The notes under the pieces were generated by a model. That model did not search any database, had not been told where the DNA came from, and saw nothing but the letters and a program-made list of their open reading frames with translations. A stretch of 64,000 bases of DNA, taken from NCBI GenBank assembly GCA_015501075.1, contig JADNYJ010000187.1, positions 1-64,000 of the forward strand. The letters are read 5' to 3'. Source of the stretch: Gymnopilus junonius. Taxonomy: Eukaryota > Basidiomycota > Agaricomycetes > Agaricales > Galerinaceae. Below are positions 60,672 to 64,000 of this stretch, piece by piece. The translations under genes and the position numbers were made by a program. Position 1 is the first letter of the stretch. The number at the start of each line of letters is the position of its first letter.

Positions 60672-60884
60672 CACTGCTGGCACCAACCTCTGTTTCTTTG
60701 GGAAACAGCATGAAAGAAACATGTCACCTGATTTCTTTTAGGTGTTTCTCAAGAAACCAGCATTCGGCCTTGCCTAATTTGGTATGGCCGACAGGTGTTT
60801 CTCAAGAAAACAGTGGAAAAAAAGTCATATGACGTGTTTCCTAGGTACTGTTTCCTCAAGAAACACTACTCAGTGCCAGCAGTG
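60672..60884. mobile_element. CACTA-like MITE (213 bp), same termini type as the element at 23699
   Basis: Left end CACTGCTGGCACC, right end the mirror (GTGCCAGCAGTG). The inverted pairing extends about 60 bp with mismatches (TGTTTCTT...GGAAACAG on both arms). CCG flanks both sides (60669-60671 and 60885-60887), a 3-bp duplication. The first 11 bases of the termini match the nested element at 23699-24341. No ORF. Confidence 0.7.
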
Positions 60885-61327
60885 CCGGCGCATCATCAGT
60901 CATTGATGTCATAGACTGCAATGGCTCATCTTTGGTAAAGAAGAAGATGTAGGGACTTTCAACAACTTGGTTTCACTGGCCACAATAGAACATGATGATC
61001 ACTTGATGTTGTAGAAAAATAAAATGCCTTCCTACGTTGTTCTGTATAATAAATTTGTCTGATAATTCCAGTTAATTTTGGTCTGACAGACCTGTCATGT
61101 CATTGTCTTCACCAAACGTGGATAGACATTTCATGATTTCACTTGAGCCTGTAGAAAAGATTGACTAAATAGGATCTGGTGCATTCCACAGGCAACCTGC
61201 TGTTAGAGTCATCACAAATGCAAAAATAGGTGCCATCAAAAATATCCATCACTCAATATACATAAGTCATCATGTAGTCAGACCTCAGGATCATCAGAAA
61301 GTGATCTCTTCTCTCCCTTGCCTGAAT

Positions 61328-64000
61328 ATGCCGAGAACTTCTACTAATATTGATGCCACCCTTGGTACCTACTGGTACAAGGATTACTTTGAGGACCATC
61401 CTACCAAGGTTACCAAGGATCCAACAGTGATGGCTGGTGACAAAGCTAAGAAATATTGTAAAGCATGTCTTGATGCTCATGTTGCTGAGATTCAGGCTCA
61501 GCATGATGCTGCACTTTTGGCAGGAATGCCAGTCAGTATGTTTTGAGATCAGTCAATAATCAAAATGCACTGTATGTATCAATGTCAACTCGCTACTTTG
61601 TGATCAATAATTAATGCACTGCCTTTGACATAGTATAGTCTATAAAGGTGACCAAATCTGTTGCAGCACATAGCTGGAGGCATGGCACAGTTTCAACCCT
61701 TATCAATCACCTTGCTCATTGTCCATACCAACCAGCAATCATACATGCACTTGCTCTGAAAGATGCACAGGGCATGGTTGCCAACTCCTCATACTGTCAC
61801 CATGCAAGTCATTGATGTAGTGATTCTGAGGGAGGTGAACATGCTTTAGCATCCTACTTGCAAGGTGCTTCATCATCACAAACATTTCTGCCGACTTCTT
61901 TGAATGCTCTGGGTGCCTTGTTATCATCTTACAATGCTATGCAACTGCATGGTACCACAAGCTGGGTAAATTCTATCAACAATAGTGAATCTCCAAGCCC
62001 TGCTATGATGCCACTCAGCCTGCTTGTGTTACCTGGTACAAGTTCAGAGGCTGGACCAAGCCTTTTTCATGCTACAAGACCAGGTACACCATCTTCTGTT
62101 GCTCCTGGGGACTCAATATCCAAATGTATCTGCTCCAACTATGCCTCCAACTATTCCTCCAACCACATTTGTGCCCAATCTCTCACATCGTCAATCCCGC
62201 TGTGGCTTGGACACTGCATCCCCTATACTGCCATATTTTAACTGGAATGCTGAGAAACAAAAGGATTTTGAGAATCAGATTGGCCATCTCGCAGCTGCTG
62301 CTGGGCTACCACTGTCCTGGGTAGATAACCCAGAGTTCATAGCTCTCATCAACAAATTTATTCCCACTGCAAATCCTCCATCCCGGAAGGTCCTTACTTG
62401 ACGGGTTATTCCTGCACTTGTCAAGGATTTTCAAAAAAGGCTGTTATGGCTGTTCAGCAGGAATGGTATGCAATACTACAAGCTGATGGCTGGACAGGAG
62501 TGAACCACCATCATTACATTGCTTTTATGGTCATAGTTGGGGGAAGGTCAGAACACAATTATTTTCATGCTTTCAGCTGGAACTAAATTTAACTATATTC
62601 AAGCTCTATACAGTCAAGATCCATGATGCATCATATGAACATAAGACAGCTGTTAATCTTCTTTGAATTCTCAAAGATGTCTTCTGGCTGGTTCAAGATG
62701 AATGGGGTGCTATCATTGTTGCCATTGTTACAGATGCTTCAGGGGAGTCTCAGAAGGCAAGGTGAGAATTTCTTAAAAAGTGCCCTTGGGTGGTCATTCT
62801 TGATTGTTATGCACACTAGGTAAATTTCAAATACCTTTTCAATTGACAAGATATTAATTGTTGTGTTCATGGAGGTGAACCTAGTGGTTGAAGATTATTT
62901 CGATGCTGGAGGGTTTATTTTAGAATACACAGACAAAGCTACTGACTTGATTATCTGGATTCACAGCAAGACATTGTTGCTTGGCATCATTCACGAAGAG
63001 AAGTTGCAGATGACTGGCCAGACTGCTGCCATCATTCAGGCAGTACTCACTCACTGGACAGCCCATCTCACAGCATATGAGCATCTACTCAAATGCAAAC
63101 ATACCCTCAATGCAATTATATCAAAGGAATTTGCAAAGCCTGAGGAGAAGCAGGAGATTATCATTGGGGACAAGAGGGTGAAGGAAAAGGCAAATGAAAT
63201 GATATGGATTATAAGAGACCCATTGTTTTGGCAGTCCCTCACTTGGTAAGCATCTGGCCTTGAGATAAGCACCCATCTGATTGGATCATATCAGGATTGT
63301 GCATCATTTACGTATGTCTACTGGGAATAGCTGCCAATGTCATTCAAGCAGCATTTTGTAGGCTTGACACTGTGCTGGTCATGTTCGGATTTCTATATTA
63401 CACATACTCAAACATGAAGGATGCCAATGACATCACTGGCTGCACTGCCATTTTGGAGAGCCTTGAGAAGAGGTGGCTAAAAATGGATCAGAAAGTCTTT
63501 ATTGCTGTTGTTATCCTCAATCCTGTCTACCAATCAAAGCCATTTTCCAGGATACAGTACTTGAATGTGGCCAGTATTATTGGGTTGATGACTTGCCTTT
63601 ATATATGCTTCAAGCAGAAACCACCTCCTGACAAATTCATCATGGACCTCAAGAACTACCTAGCAAAGGTGAAGTCATTTAACAACATTGATTTAATAGT
63701 CAATTCAGAGATGAACACTGCTGAGAATGAGGTACATGTACATTCACATTTGCAAGGGTCACTCTAATCCACTCGACAGAACCAAATCCTGGATCCTCTC
63801 ACAATTTTGATGACTTATGGTTTTCCTGGACATCCTGACATGCCATTCATAGCATTTGCAAAACACATACTGTCTATATCAGCAAATTCAGCATCATGTG
63901 AATGTTTATTTAGTCTCCTCAGAAATCTTCTCACCAAGCTTCAGAATCACCTTGACCTGAAGACACTAACCAACCTTGCTCAGGCCAAAATGCATATCTG
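61328..64000 (+). pseudogene. Decayed hAT transposase (BED finger, DUF659-like, hAT dimerisation), runs off the window
   Basis: Starts MPRTSTNIDATLGTYWYKDY. A BED-type zinc finger is split by an intron (61536-61666): KYCKACLDAHV, then VSTLINHLAHC. Downstream, in shifting frames, are KQKDFENQIGHLAAAAGLPL, a TGA stop after KVLT, KDVFWLVQDEWGAIIVAIVT, and DCYAH followed by TAG and an intron-like GTAAAT. Then LVVEDYFDAGGFILEYTDKA, RWLKMDQKVFIAVVILNPVY and, near the end, HILSISANSASCECLFSLLR, the hAT C-terminal dimerisation motif. Several frame changes and at least two stops make it non-functional. The right end lies beyond 64000 and the left terminal repeat was not located. Confidence 0.75.

Noticed and set aside
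1..64000. CRISPR array or bacterial operon structure
   Set aside because: The window is eukaryotic with spliceosomal introns throughout; no regularly spaced direct repeats were seen.

Overview
The window is nuclear DNA of a filamentous basidiomycete, most likely an agaricomycete. Genes are broken by many short GT-AG introns (about 48-80 nt). They include families typical of mushroom genomes: an NRPS-like adenylate reductase, F-box/LRR-like arrays, a DUF6532-type protein, an MLKL-like four-helix protein and a HAM1-like protein. All family names come from reading the sequence; no database search was run.

Layout. 1-1915: 3' end of an NRPS-like reductase gene with several frame breaks. 2.9-14.1 kb: six paralogous HNH_2-type nuclease genes. 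Two (plus strand, 8927 and 12810) keep the HNH residues. Four (minus strand) have lost both catalytic histidines, and one of those also carries a stop and a deletion. Each residue-complete gene sits head to head with a degenerate one. 14.5-18.8 kb: two low-complexity proteins and a GFA-type zinc protein. 19.1-22.9 kb: two damaged F-box genes. 23.0-24.4 kb: a hAT-like element holding a nested CACTA-like element. 25.1-29.0 kb: a divergent pair, 2OG-Fe(II) oxygenase and MFS transporter. 29-34 kb: almost gene-free, with two small foldback elements. 34.2-37.6 kb: HAM1-like gene. 38.6-41.4 kb: two broken F-box copies followed by TA-flanked elements. 42.6-46 kb: a BTB protein with a GC-AG intron and an O-methyltransferase. 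48.3-51.7 kb: F-box remnants and an intact F-box gene. 52.1-54.6 kb: MLKL-like four-helix protein and DUF6532-type protein. 55.2-58.3 kb: a small Pro/Gly-rich protein, a DUF2786-type protein and a partial copy of its 3' end. 58.4-59.9 kb: intact F-box gene. 60.7-64 kb: CACTA-like MITE and a decayed hAT transposase running off the window.

The most unusual locus is the HNH array, where nuclease-competent and nuclease-dead paralogs are paired. Single-base frame breaks recur in otherwise well conserved genes across the window. Some may therefore be assembly indels rather than gene death; the nonsense substitutions in HNH copy A and the F-box copies are better evidence of real decay.
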